The position numbers and the translations under genes were made by a program. A DNA stretch of 64,000 nucleotides, taken from positions 62,001-126,000 of the forward strand of contig JAPZRO010000006.1 of NCBI GenBank assembly GCA_027531395.1, given 5' to 3'. Each line of letters begins with the position of its first letter. Position 1 is the first letter of the stretch. The stretch comes from Porphyrobacter sp. (GTDB taxonomy: Bacteria; Pseudomonadota; Alphaproteobacteria; Sphingomonadales; Sphingomonadaceae). Under the pieces are notes generated by a model, which saw only the letters and a list, made by a program, of their open reading frames with translations, ran no database searches and had not been told where the DNA came from. Shown piece by piece: positions 8,893 to 18,556 of this stretch.

Positions 8893-11351
8893 GTCTTGCT
8901 CCTTATGCGGCCCGCTTCGATGGCGGCAGCCGCAGCGGCGGCGAGTTGGGCGGTGGTGGCGGGCTTGCCCAGCACTCCGTCGAACAATCCGACCTGGTCC
9001 TGGTGCAGCTTGTGCACGCGCGGCAGGGCGGTGAGCAGCAGGATCGGTAGATCATCGCGGGTCTGGCGCAGCCTGCGCGCCAGCTGCGCGCCGTTCATTC
9101 CGGGCATGTCGTAATCGGTGATCACCAGATCCCACGAGCCTGGATCATCGCCGAGAACCGCGATCGCGTCCTGCGGATCGATGCAGGGGCCGACCTCGGC
9201 CCCGACTTCCTCCAGCATCGCCACCAGCGTATCGGCGACGGTCGGGTTGTCGTCGATCACTAGCACGGTCTTGCCGGCCAGCACATTGCCAGCATTGAGC
9301 AGGCTGCTGGGCGTGCCGGGGGCATCGTCGCCGTGCGGTTCGAGCGGCCACCAGACCTCGAAGATCGTGCCGCAATCGGGCCAGCTCTGGATCGCCAGTG
9401 CGCCGTTGTTGCTGGCGATGATCCCGGCGACCACGGCGAGGCCCAGCCCGGTGCCGGCTTCGCCCTTGAGGGTGAAGAAGGGCTCGAACACGCGGCTCAG
9501 ATCCTCTGGCGTGATGCCGCATCCGGTGTCGCTGACGCGGATCACTGCCGCCGGCACTTTCGGAATGCTGCCCACCACCAGTGTGCCTTCGGGCTGGTAT
9601 TCACGGTTGGCGATCACTTCGAGCTTGATGCGTCCCACCTGGCCCGGTGCCAGCGCATCGCGGGCATTGAGCGCGAGGTTGAGCACCACCTGATTGAGCT
9701 CGGTGTCATCGGTCTGCGCCATCAGCGGCGCGGGCGGCAGCTCCAGTTCGATGCGGTGGAGCGGATCGGTGAGGCTGGGGACGACCAGATCGCGCACATC
9801 CCACAAGGTCCGGCGCAAATCGACCAGCTTGGGATGCGGCACACGGCGGCCGAGCGTCAGCAGCTTCTCGGCCAGACCCGCCGCGGTCGAGGCCGCCGAC
9901 TGGATGCGCAGCGCATGGTGGCGTACCCGTTCGTCCTCGGTGTTGCGCAGCAGTTCCGCCGTGCCGGAAATGGCGGCGATGAGATTGTTGAAGTCATGCG
10001 CGATCCCGCTCGCCAGCTGGCCGACGACTTCCTGCCGCTGGGCCAGCATCAGCTGTTCGCGCAGCCGCGCCTTCTCGCGCTCCATCACCCGCCGGTCGCC
10101 GACGTCGCGGGTGACGCAGACGATCCCGCCTTCGGGCGAGAGCGAGAGCGAAACTTCCTGTTCGATCAGGGTCCCGTCGCGCTTGCGGCCCTGGGTCTCG
10201 CCGCGCCATTGCCCGTTTCGGAACAGGATCGGCATCGCCTCGTCGCGGATGCGGTCCGCTTCGAGCGGGTCGTAAAGCGCGCTCCACGGCCGGCCAATCA
10301 GGGCTTCGGGTTCAGGGTAGCCGAACATCAGCGCGTGGGCGCGGTTCATGAAGATGAAGCCCCCGTCGGCATCGGTGATGGCGATGCCGTCGTCCGATGC
10401 CTCGATCGCGGCGACCTGCCGGGCGAGACGCGCCTTGGTGGCGATGCGTTCGTCCTCGGCCTGCTTGCGCGCGGAGATGTCGCGGATGATCGCGGCAAAG
10501 CCACCCGGGGCATCCGCCTCGGCGCCTTCGCCCGGCCACATGGCGAGCGAGAGTTCGATCGGGATCTCGTGGCCGGCCTTGCAGGAGGCAGGCACCTCGA
10601 CCGTTTTGCCGACCAGCTTGACGGGCCCGCGCGCGCGCGCCCGCGCGACCCCGGCGTGATGGCCGTCGCGGTGGCGGTCGGGGATGATCATGTCGAGCGG
10701 TTGGCCGATCGCTTCCTCGGCGCTCCAGCCAAACATCGCCTCGGCGGCGCGGTTCCACAGGATGATCCGGCTGTCCGGGTCCGAACAGACGAAAGCATCG
10801 GTGGTGGTCTGGGCGATCAGCTGCGAGATGCGCTGTTCCTGGCGCATGCGGCGGCTTTCGAGCAGAGCCACAACCTGGCTCGCCATCAGCGACAGGATAT
10901 CGGCCTCGCGAGTGCTGAAGCCCTCGCGCGGGGCGGGATCGATGACGCACAGGGTGCCGATGCAGTGCCCGCCCGGCAGCACCAGCGGCGCGCCCGCGTA
11001 GAAGCGGATGTGCGGTGCCCCGGTGACCAGCGGATTGGCCGCAAAGCGCGGGTCGGCTGTGGCATCGGCCACCACCATGATCGCGTCGCTGGCGATGGTG
11101 TGGCCGCAGAAGCTGTGGCGGCGGCAGGTCTCGGTCGCCTCCAGCCCGTGGCGCGACTTGAACCACTGGCGATCGGCATCGACGAGGCTGACCAGCGCAA
11201 TCGCCGTATCGAAGCGGTCTGCCGCGAGCCGCGTGATGACGTCGAGCTCGGGATCGGCAGCCGTGTCGAGCACGCCGAGGTCATGCAGCGCGGCAAGCCG
11301 GGCAGTTTCGTCCGGCAGAACCGGCGGCAAGGAGGGATCGGGCTGGTGCAT
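8880..11351 (-). CDS. Hybrid sensor histidine kinase (GAF-PAS-PAS-HK-receiver)
   Basis: The protein has 823 aa and no membrane segment, so it is a cytosolic sensor. Domains in order are GAF (about 15-165), PAS 1 (175-300), PAS 2 (308-430), the HisKA box with His452 (SGIAHDFNNL), an ATPase domain (about 550-670; DTGCGI, GTGLGL) and a C-terminal receiver with Asp746 (VITDYDMPG). The GAF segment contains several Cys/His residues (CRRHSFCGH), a common form in this GAF subgroup, so metal or cofactor binding cannot be claimed. The C-terminal receiver and the adjacent LuxR regulator suggest a branched phosphorelay. The signal is unknown. Confidence 0.9.
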   Translation of the reverse strand: MHQPDPSLPPVLPDETARLAALHDLGVLDTAADPELDVITRLAADRFDTAIALVSLVDADRQWFKSRHGLEATETCRRHSFCGHTIASDAIMVVADATADPRFAANPLVTGAPHIRFYAGAPLVLPGGHCIGTLCVIDPAPREGFSTREADILSLMASQVVALLESRRMRQEQRISQLIAQTTTDAFVCSDPDSRIILWNRAAEAMFGWSAEEAIGQPLDMIIPDRHRDGHHAGVARARARGPVKLVGKTVEVPASCKAGHEIPIELSLAMWPGEGAEADAPGGFAAIIRDISARKQAEDERIATKARLARQVAAIEASDDGIAITDADGGFIFMNRAHALMFGYPEPEALIGRPWSALYDPLEADRIRDEAMPILFRNGQWRGETQGRKRDGTLIEQEVSLSLSPEGGIVCVTRDVGDRRVMEREKARLREQLMLAQRQEVVGQLASGIAHDFNNLIAAISGTAELLRNTEDERVRHHALRIQSAASTAAGLAEKLLTLGRRVPHPKLVDLRRTLWDVRDLVVPSLTDPLHRIELELPPAPLMAQTDDTELNQVVLNLALNARDALAPGQVGRIKLEVIANREYQPEGTLVVGSIPKVPAAVIRVSDTGCGITPEDLSRVFEPFFTLKGEAGTGLGLAVVAGIIASNNGALAIQSWPDCGTIFEVWWPLEPHGDDAPGTPSSLLNAGNVLAGKTVLVIDDNPTVADTLVAMLEEVGAEVGPCIDPQDAIAVLGDDPGSWDLVITDYDMPGMNGAQLARRLRQTRDDLPILLLTALPRVHKLHQDQVGLFDGVLGKPATTAQLAAAAAAAIEAGRIRSKTCVS

Positions 11352-11644
11352 GGCTTTCGGGTCCGGGTTGGTCTTCCTAAGCGTATCTTGGCCGCGTCCT
11401 CTTTCATGTGCACACTTTGCGCACAGACCGGCATATTGGAGATGAAATCCTAGCCATTCGTATACATCATCCCCTGCCTACGGTGAATTACCTATGTCCC
11501 AGGTCGAGCCTGCCTAACCTTCGGAGCCATCCGCGCTGTCCGATATCCGCCCGCGCCAATGACAGGCCGGGGTGCTGCAGGCATCTGGGGTTCAGCCACG
11601 GCATCACCGCCGCTGGGCTCGAACTGATCAGCAAGACCAATGAA
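11352..11644. other. Intergenic region between divergent units
   Basis: This 293-base gap separates the kinase gene (leftward) from the decayed surface-protein operon (rightward). It should hold both promoters, but I see no clear promoter, hairpin or operator and no convincing coding frame. Confidence 0.4.
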
Positions 11645-12024
11645 ATGCACAAGACGTCTGCAGTTTCCACCGTTCTCGCCTCGCTCCCTCGACGAGCGTT
11701 GCCGACACCGTCACCGTGCTGGCAGACGGCAGCCGCAAGTGCGGCCCGGCGCTGACCTGTCTGACCGCCGACCACACCGCCGCCGCCTTCGCGGTCACCG
11801 GTGAGGCCGACGTGTTCTACACCATCTCGCTCCCCAAGGAGATCAAGATCGTCAACGAGAACGGCACGGCGATGCGCGTGGCTGACTTCAACGGCTCGAA
11901 GGCCTGCGGCCAGCTGCTGAAGGGCGAAGACAGCTTCACCGTCGGCGGCACGCTCGACGTCGGCGTCCGTCAGGAAGCCGGCAAGTACACCGGTAGCTTC
12001 ACCGTCGCGGTGGAATACCAGTAA
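11645..12024 (+). pseudogene. Truncated DUF4402/spore-coat-U-like surface subunit
   Basis: The last 100 or so codons (frame beginning near 11700) read like the second half of a DUF4402 pilin-like subunit: LADGSRKCG, AFAVTGEADVFYTISLP, SFTVGGTLDVGV and the terminal TGSFTVAVEYQ. A plausible start and signal-peptide beginning (MHKTSAVSTVLASL, ATG at 11645) lies in another frame. The usual first half of the domain is missing. This looks like a deletion with a frameshift near 11690-11715. The following genes are its usual partners, a chaperone and an usher-like protein, and they are broken too. A short, start-shifted but functional protein cannot be excluded. Confidence 0.55.
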
Positions 12025-12131
12025 GCCAGTCCCTGGCATGGGAGGGGCCGTCCGGCGTGATCGCACGGGCGGCCCCGATCTCCACCTACCACACCCCGAG
12101 ACCAACCCCTGCCATTGTAAGGTCTTTTCCC

Positions 12132-12952
12132 ATGTCCCGCTTTCCCCTCGTCGCCGCGCTGCTCGCGGCGCTTGCCTCCCCTGCGCCTGCCGCTGCCGAG
12201 CTGCTCGTCGCACCGACCCCCGTGGTGCTGAGCCCGGACGCGCGTTCGTCCGAGCTGGTGCTCGTCAACAAGGGCACCGAAACGGCGGCCTTCCGCATCG
12301 CCATCGAAAACCGCCGGATGCGCGAGGATGGCAGCCTGGAAGATGCCGCCGAGCCCCTGCCCGGCGAGGCCTTCGCCGATGACAAGCTGCGCTATTCCCC
12401 GCGCCAGCTGGTGCTGGAACCGGGTGCGCGCCAGGTGGTGCGGATCATGGCAAGCGCGCCGGGCGCGCTGCCGCCGGGCGAATACCGCTCGCACCTGCGG
12501 CTGATGTCCGCTCCCGTCAGCGCGGGCAGCACGCAAGTCGCGGGCGAGGCCGATACCGACAACAGCCTTTCGATCGAGCTGGTCGCGATCCGCTCGGTCA
12601 CCATTCCGGTGATCCTCAGGGTCGGCACGCTCGACGCGAGCGTGACGATGGACAAGGCCGCGATGGCCGAGGATGCGCCCGACCAGCTGGTGGTGCGCCT
12701 GACCCGCGCCGGAACGCGCTCGACCTATGGCGATGTCAGCCTGACGGTCGAAGGCGAGATGCAGCCGGCCTGGCGGTGCGCGGGGTTGCGATCTACACCC
12801 CCAACACGTCGCGCGATGTGGTCATGCCCTTGCCGCCCGAAGAGCGCGAGGCACTGGCCGGAAAGCGGGTGTGGATCGAGTACATCTCGACCGATGCCGC
12901 TGTCCCGGCCGACGCAGGCAAGCGCCTCGCCAGCCTCACCACGGCGCTCTGA
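12132..12952 (+). pseudogene. PapD-like periplasmic pilus chaperone, frameshifted
   Basis: The ATG at 12132 begins a signal peptide (ending APAAAE) and a PapD-type N-domain: VAPTPVVLSPDARSSELVL, then YSPRQLVLEPGARQVVRIM. Near 12765-12770 the frame breaks. The sequence then continues in another frame as LAVRGVAIYTPNTSRDVVM and ends KRLASLTTAL at the stop in 12950-12952. Without the shift this would be a normal chaperone of about 273 residues. Chaperones of this family bind pilus subunits in the periplasm and hand them to an outer-membrane usher. The break falls in the second domain. Confidence 0.75.
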
Positions 12953-12979
12953 GCCTATGACCCGCCTCGGTACGCACCC

Positions 12980-15236
12980 ATGTCCCACCGCCCCTTCCGG
13001 CCGCTGCACAGGCTGGCCCTGCTGCTGCTGTGCTGCGCCGGACTGTCAATCGCAGCACCTGCCCCGGTTCGGGCGCAGGATGCCGGCGATCCCGGGGGCT
13101 GTTCGACCGGCTATTCGGCAGCGACCCCGCCGCCGAGCGCGCCGGTCAGGCCGCTGACGGGCTCGCCCTTCCGGCCCTATTCGCCGAAGGCAAGCTGATC
13201 GCCGACACCCTGCCGCTGCAGGATCTCGGCCCGGAGCGGGCACCTGCGTGGCGATCGCACCGCTGCTCGATGCGCTAACTGGCGTGCGAGCAATCGCAGA
13301 CGGGCGCCGACATCGCCCTGACCCTGCCCGAGCCGCGCCGCGCGGTGACCATTCCTGCCGCTGCGCTGCTGCCCAGCCCCTCGGGCGATTGCCTGCCGAT
13401 GGCTGACTTGTCCAACCACCTGCCGCTAACGCTCACCCATGATGCCGTAAGCCAGCGCCTGCTGCTCGAAGCGACGGCTGCACTGCCGGTGCTGATGCGC
13501 CTGGCCCGTGAAGAGAGGCAGGCCCGCCTTTGGCCCGAGACGCTGCGTCCCGCCTATCCCCTGCTCGAACGTCCGCGCAGCCTTGCCCGCCTTTGGAGCG
13601 CCGATCTCGCCGCCGGAATGCTCGATGCACCGCAGGGCCGTCAGTTGACCGGCAGCCTGCTGGCGAGCGGCGAGCTGTTCGGGCTTGCGGGCCGGCTCAG
13701 CCTTGCGCTGTCGGGCGAGGGACGTCTGGTGCCCGGCTTTGCCCTCACCGACGCGCGCGACACGCCCGATCTGCTCGGCCCGCTCGGCGCGCGCAGCCTT
13801 GCGCTCGGCGATGTCGCTGCGCCCGGCCAGCCGCTGATCGGCGAGACGCTGGCGGGAGAGCCCGCCGGGCCAACCGCCTTTGCCACGGTTGGCTGGGGCG
13901 TGACCCCGCGGCTGACCGCGCGGGCAGATCTGCGCGCCGCGCTCGATGGCGCGCCCGCGCTCGGGCTCGGCCTCAGCGGTGCGCATGGCGGGATGCTCTG
14001 GACGGTGAGCGGCGCGCGCGACCGGCTCGGCGGTCTCGGCGGCGCGCTGCGGATCGCACGCCGGATCGGCGCACAGGACATCACCTTCGATCTTGCCCGT
14101 CATGGCCGCGATGACGGGCCGGGCCTTCCGCCGCTGGTGCGCGAGTTCCGCTCTGTCGCGAGCCTTGCGGGGCAGGGCCGGATCGGGCTCGGGCGGCTCA
14201 GCCTGCCGTGGCAGGCCCGCGTCCAGAGCGGCACCCTGCGGCGCGGCGATGCGCGGCATGTTGTCGCAGCGCGGCTAATCCAGCCGATGGCCGACTGGCA
14301 GGCCAGCCTCGCGCTTGGCGGCGTGCGTGAGGGCGGCGCGCCGTGGCAGGGCACCGCCGCGCTCGGGGTGACCGCGCGCCACGGCAGCTGGCGGCTGCGC
14401 AGCGGTATAACCGCCGCCGATCGCGAGGGCTGGCGGATCGAGGGCGCGAGCATCAGCGCCGCGCGCAATCTCGGCCAGGGCGCGATCGCGCTCGATCTCG
14501 ACTGGCAGGCCGATAGCGGTCGGCTGGGTGGAGGCCTGACGTTCAGCCAGCAGCTCGGGGCGCTTGGCCTCAGCGCGGGGATCGGTCGCGAGGAGCAGGG
14601 CTGGCGCTTCGGCATCGGGCTCACCATGGGCCTGTGGCGCGGCCCGCAGCGCTGGCGCACCGCGCCTTCGGGCATCGCCCGTTCGGGAGCGATCATGGCC
14701 GAAATGTTCGTCGACGAGGATGGCGACGGGGTGCGCGGGGCAGGCGAGGCGGGCGTCGAGGGCGGACGCCTGATCGTCGGCGCGGCACTGCGCCGCGAGA
14801 CGACCGATGCGCAAGGCACAGTGCTGATCCGCAGGATCGCGCCGGGCCCCGACGTCGATGTCGAGACGCAGCTCTCCTCGCTCGACGATTTCACCCTGTG
14901 CCCCGCACGCGCGGGCGACCGGCTGGCGCTGCGCCCGGGCGAGGTGCGCCATGTGCCGGTGGCGCTGCGGCCCACGGGAGCATCGAGGTGCAGGCGCTGC
15001 TGGTCGCGGGGGATCGCCAGACCCCGCGCTCGGGCGTGCCGGTGATCCTGCGCGACGCAGCGGGCCGCGAGGTCGCCCGCGCCGTCAGCGACTTTGACGG
15101 TTACGTGCCGTTCGATGCGCTCGCCTATGGCACCTTCGTCGCCGAAGCGGGCGGGCAGATCGTGCCCGGGCTGGCCATTTCCCGCGCCGTGCCGGACGCG
15201 CAGGCGCGCCTGCTGCTGCCCGCAAAGGGGGCGTGA
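12980..15236 (+). pseudogene. Usher-like outer-membrane protein, several frameshifts
   Basis: A signal peptide (MSHRPFRPLHRLALLLL, ending VRAQ) starts at 12980. The frame changes in a run of five G at about 13094-13098. It changes again near 13240 and returns near 13279 after an in-frame TAA at 13276. A long frame then runs to about 14976. A last shift gives the ending SIEVQALLVAGDRQ to LLLPAKGA, with the stop at 15234-15236. The body is barrel-like, rich in alternating G/R/L strands. It is followed by an EF-hand-like VDEDGDGVRGAGEAG segment and carboxypeptidase-regulatory-like folds, as in ushers of alternative chaperone-usher systems. Its position after a chaperone supports an usher role, but family membership is less certain than the decay. 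Confidence 0.6.
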
Positions 15237-15257
15237 ACAACGCTCCGGACCCCGCAA

Positions 15258-15308
15258 TTTCAAATCTACAAAACAGAATGGTTTTGAAGATATATTGAAT
15301 TTTTCAGA
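15258..15308. promoter_or_regulatory. AT-rich putative promoter/operator patch
   Basis: An unusually AT-rich stretch lies in strongly GC-rich surroundings, just upstream of the dehydrogenase-like gene. It contains a small hairpin (CAAAAC-AGAATG-GTTTTG, 15270-15287) and GATATATTGAATTTTTCAG. Such patches commonly hold promoters and ArsR-type operators, and an ArsR gene is the second gene downstream. The role is inferred. Confidence 0.4.
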
Positions 15309-15364
15309 GGAAGCGCGCTCGTCTAGAGACCCTGCAGCAACCGATCTGCGTGGGGTTTCCAAGA

Positions 15365-16537
15365 ATGGATAGAGCCAATCAGATACCCGAACCGGCATCC
15401 GTGTCGCGCCAGCTTCCGCTTGCACCCGAAGCGACTGCCGATCGCCGCGGACTGCGGCTGGTGAGCGGCGGATTGCGACTGGCCGAACCGGTCGTCGCGC
15501 CCGATCCGCAATGGCAGGAAGCCTTCGGCGATCTCGTCGAATGGCTAGGCATTGCGATCGACCCGGTCCCCGCACCGCGCAGTGCGGCCTTTCGCAAGAT
15601 GACCGACTGGGCGCGCGCCGCTGCCGGAGCGGGCGGGGCGGTGCAGTTCATGCCGTGGCAGGTGATCTCGCCGGTCGCGCTTCAGTCTGGCGGCGAGGCC
15701 CATCTGCCGCGCGCTGATTGGATTGCGAGCTACCTGTTCGATCATACCGTCGGTGCCGGAAGTGTCCGTAGCGCGCCTCTCGATCTGATGCTGATGTCGC
15801 CGCACCCGGCGGCCTGTGTCGCCGACGAGGCCGGAGCGCTTGCGCTGCCGCGTCCGGCGATTACCGAAGCGATGATCCGCGCCGCGCGGGCCGAGGGCCG
15901 CAGCCGCATCGCTATTATCGTTCCCGCCGCCTTGCGCAACGGCTTTGCCCGCCAGCTGCTATCGGCCGACCGCGCGCTGACCCGCGAGGGGCTGGAGCTC
16001 GAGATCATCGCCATCGAACAGGCGCTCGGCACGCTCACCCTGGCGCGCCCCAAGTGGGATGCGCTGATCGTCATGCCCGAGCTGCGTAGCATCGTGTTTG
16101 CCTTGCTGGCCGAGGCGACCGGCATCCGCGCGGCCTGGCCGATGCTGTGGCATGGCGCGCGCGGGTCCATGCTGGTGACGTCCGAGGGTCTCTCCGAGGC
16201 CGGTGCCCGCCTGCCACTCGATGCGCCGGTTCTGATCCAGTCGCTGGCCGTGACCCTGCACCAAGCCGGCATGACCGCCGCTGGCCGGCGCTTGCACGAG
16301 GCCTTTGTGCGGCTGCGCGATAACGGGGTCGTCACGCCGTCGCGCGGATCGCCTGCACCTTATGCAAACACCCGCAGCGACACGGAATTTGTCAGCCTGA
16401 TTTGCGCCGGCATGGCCATTGGCATCCGGCCCGTGCCGCAGTGGCGCGCACTCGGCGAAAGTCTCGCCGGAGGAACCTCTGCCGAGCCCGTGCGTCTAAC
16501 TCTCATCGCCTCGAACCCTTCCTCCCAACGTTCGTGA
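15365..16537 (+). CDS. Divergent isocitrate/isopropylmalate dehydrogenase-like protein, probably not catalytic
   Basis: The protein has 390 aa. The C-terminal half follows the order of the iso_dh fold: AARAEGRSRIAIIVPAAL where enzymes have the catalytic-Lys strand; KWDALIVMPELRSIVFALL where enzymes have FDVIVTPNLYGDILSD; a following ARGSMLVTSEG; then LIQSLAVTLHQAGMTAAG and a TEF ending. The catalytic Lys (HKAN) and the metal-binding Asp (GDI.SD) are replaced. The ATG at 15365 has GGGG about nine bases upstream. A GTG at 15350 is possible. It sits 13 bp before an ArsR-type regulator. Function is unknown: a ligand-binding pseudoenzyme is an inference, and the family assignment itself is moderate. 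Confidence 0.55.
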   Translation: MDRANQIPEPASVSRQLPLAPEATADRRGLRLVSGGLRLAEPVVAPDPQWQEAFGDLVEWLGIAIDPVPAPRSAAFRKMTDWARAAAGAGGAVQFMPWQVISPVALQSGGEAHLPRADWIASYLFDHTVGAGSVRSAPLDLMLMSPHPAACVADEAGALALPRPAITEAMIRAARAEGRSRIAIIVPAALRNGFARQLLSADRALTREGLELEIIAIEQALGTLTLARPKWDALIVMPELRSIVFALLAEATGIRAAWPMLWHGARGSMLVTSEGLSEAGARLPLDAPVLIQSLAVTLHQAGMTAAGRRLHEAFVRLRDNGVVTPSRGSPAPYANTRSDTEFVSLICAGMAIGIRPVPQWRALGESLAGGTSAEPVRLTLIASNPSSQRS

Positions 16538-16550
16538 AAGGTCGCCTGCC

Positions 16551-16916
16551 ATGCCAAGCCGCAAGATAGTCGCAAACGAGCTGGCCAATGTGCTGCGCCA
16601 GATCTCCCATCCGGACCGCATCCGTCTGCTGCTCAAGCTGCAGGCCGGTGACCTCACGGTCAACGAACTGGCGGACTCGCTCGAAATCCCGGCCACCCGC
16701 GTGTCCCAGCACCTCGGCGTGCTGCGCGCGATCGCGCTGGTCGAAACCGAGGCGCAGGCGCAGAAGCGGGTCTACCGCCTGAGTCAGCCCGAACTGGCCG
16801 ACTGGCTGATCGACGGCATCGATTTCATCGCCCACCGGCTCGGTCGCGCCAGCGCTGCCGATATCGAGATGGCCAAGGAATTGTGGCACCGCGAGGCGCT
16901 CGAACCGGTCACCTGA
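16551..16916 (+). CDS. ArsR-type winged-helix regulator (copy 1)
   Basis: The protein has 121 aa. The ArsR/SmtB winged helix shows LRQISHPDRIRLLLKLQAG, NELADSLEIPATRVSQHLGVLRA as the recognition helix, and the wing QKRVYRLS. No obvious CXC metal site is present. It is closely related in sequence to the ArsR protein encoded at 19236-19601 (shared PSR.IV start and IPATRVSQHL). It probably shares a transcript with the dehydrogenase-like gene 13 bp upstream, and its end faces the convergent sulP gene. Effector and target are unknown. Confidence 0.85.
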   Translation: MPSRKIVANELANVLRQISHPDRIRLLLKLQAGDLTVNELADSLEIPATRVSQHLGVLRAIALVETEAQAQKRVYRLSQPELADWLIDGIDFIAHRLGRASAADIEMAKELWHREALEPVT

Positions 16917-16944
16917 TGGCCCGCCCTGCGCAGGCCCGTCTGCC

Positions 16945-18513
16945 TCAGGCGGCGGGCCTGCGCATCAGCGCCGGGATCTCAGTCTTGGCCGGATCCTGCG
17001 AGCGGCGGCCGTAGCGCTGCACCAGCTCGTTCCACTCGACGATCAGGCTTCCGCCGGTACTCTGGTGCAGCTTCTCCCACGAAGACAGCATCTCCAGACA
17101 GGCGTGATCGATGTAGTCGAGCTTCTCGACATGGATATGCACCTCCGAACCGCGCGGCGCGTTCTCGAGCGCGCCTGACAGCTGCGGGATCGAGAAGAAC
17201 GTGGCCGATCCGGTCATCCACACATCGGTGCGGTTGATCTCCTTGTCGTGGGTCACCTCGATCGAGAGATGCGAGAAGGTGTAAACCAGCTTGAGCGTCG
17301 CCAGCACGAAGCCGAGGATCACGCCGGTCAGCAGATCGATCGCCACCACGCCCGCCAGCGTCACGAAGTAGATCGCCAGCTCCTGCTTGCCGAACTCGGC
17401 GATCTTGCGGATCTGTGCGACGTTGACGAGCTTGTAGCCGGTATAGACGAGGATCGCGGCCAGCACCGCGGTCGGGATCTCGTTGAGGACGAAGGGGAAG
17501 GCGACCACCGCCAGCAGCAGCCACGCGCCGTGCAGGATCGCGGAGAGGCGGGTGGTGGCTCCAGCCTCGACATTGGCGGCAGAGCGCACGATCACGCCCG
17601 TCATCGGCAGCGCGCCGAGCGCCCCGCAGATCATGTTGCCGATCCCCTGCGCGCGCAGTTCCTTGTCGTAATTGGTGCGCGCGCCGATGTGCATCTTGTC
17701 GACCGCGGTGGCGCACAGCAGCGTCTCGGCGCTGGCGACGAAGGCGAAGACGATGCCGAGCGTGATGATGTCGGGATTGGTGAAGCCGGCCAGCGCCGCA
17801 CCGGTCGGCACGTTGAGCGCGGTGGTCAGATCGGCAGGCAACTCGACCAGCGTGATCGGCAGCGCGAAGGCAAAGGCGAAGGCGGTGCCGACAATCACGC
17901 CCAGCAGTGGTCCAGGCAGGAGTGAGAGCGCCTTGGGCTTGAACTTGTTCCACGCGATGATCGTGACGATGGTGATGAAGCCCGCCATCGCCGCAAGGTG
18001 ATGCACCGAACCGTCGACCGGGATCGCCTTGATGATCGCCTCGGGGATTGCAGCGATGTTGGCGAGCCCGCTGGAGCGTGGGGCGTCATCCAGCATGACA
18101 TGGAACTGCGAGGCAAAGATCAGCACGCCGATACCCGCCAGCATCCCGTGGATTACCGACGGCGAGATCGCCCGGAACCACTGGCCCAGCTTGAAAACCC
18201 CAGCCAGCAGCTGCAGCGCGCCGGCGATCAGGCCGATGACGCCGAGCATGATCAGCCCGTGGTCCTGAACCGCCTGAAACACCAGCACCGCCATGCCCGC
18301 CGCCGGACCGCTGACCTGGAGCGGCGATCCGGCCAGACTGCCGACCACCAGCCCGCCGACGATCCCGGTGATCAGTCCCAGCGCAGGCGGGGCGCCCGAT
18401 GCGATCGCGATCCCCATGCACAGCGGCAGGGCGACCAGGAACACCACGATCGAGGCGAGAAAATCCCGCCCGACAATGGCGGAATCGAGGCTTGAGGCAG
18501 TCGGCGATGTCAT
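16945..18513 (-). CDS. SulP-family anion transporter (probable bicarbonate uptake)
   Basis: The protein has 522 aa. The start at 18513 (MTSPTASSLD) directly precedes the first helix; a longer frame upstream reads as out-of-context Pro/Arg-rich sequence. It has about 10-12 membrane segments with the SulP core (LPLCMGIAIASGAPPALGL, SGPAAGMAVLVFQ). A C-terminal STAS domain follows (about 410-510; EVHIHVEKLDYIDHACLEML). Loss-prone family features are intact. SulP proteins move sulfate, bicarbonate or other anions. It is the third gene of an arsR-carbonic anhydrase-sulP unit, and adjacency to carbonic anhydrase favours bicarbonate. The gap to the anhydrase gene is 43 bp. Confidence 0.85.
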   Translation of the reverse strand: MTSPTASSLDSAIVGRDFLASIVVFLVALPLCMGIAIASGAPPALGLITGIVGGLVVGSLAGSPLQVSGPAAGMAVLVFQAVQDHGLIMLGVIGLIAGALQLLAGVFKLGQWFRAISPSVIHGMLAGIGVLIFASQFHVMLDDAPRSSGLANIAAIPEAIIKAIPVDGSVHHLAAMAGFITIVTIIAWNKFKPKALSLLPGPLLGVIVGTAFAFAFALPITLVELPADLTTALNVPTGAALAGFTNPDIITLGIVFAFVASAETLLCATAVDKMHIGARTNYDKELRAQGIGNMICGALGALPMTGVIVRSAANVEAGATTRLSAILHGAWLLLAVVAFPFVLNEIPTAVLAAILVYTGYKLVNVAQIRKIAEFGKQELAIYFVTLAGVVAIDLLTGVILGFVLATLKLVYTFSHLSIEVTHDKEINRTDVWMTGSATFFSIPQLSGALENAPRGSEVHIHVEKLDYIDHACLEMLSSWEKLHQSTGGSLIVEWNELVQRYGRRSQDPAKTEIPALMRRPAA

Positions 18514-18556
18514 GTCAGCGGGGCTCCGCGCGGCAGGAGAGGGGGAACCGGGTGGA

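Noticed and set aside
8272..11351. The hybrid kinase as a phytochrome
   Set aside because: Its N-terminal GAF lacks a visible bilin-binding context and there is no PHY domain; it is a general GAF/PAS kinase.
9333..11453. A 706-codon plus-strand frame opposite the hybrid kinase
   Set aside because: No domains, and it lies wholly antisense to a kinase with complete motifs.
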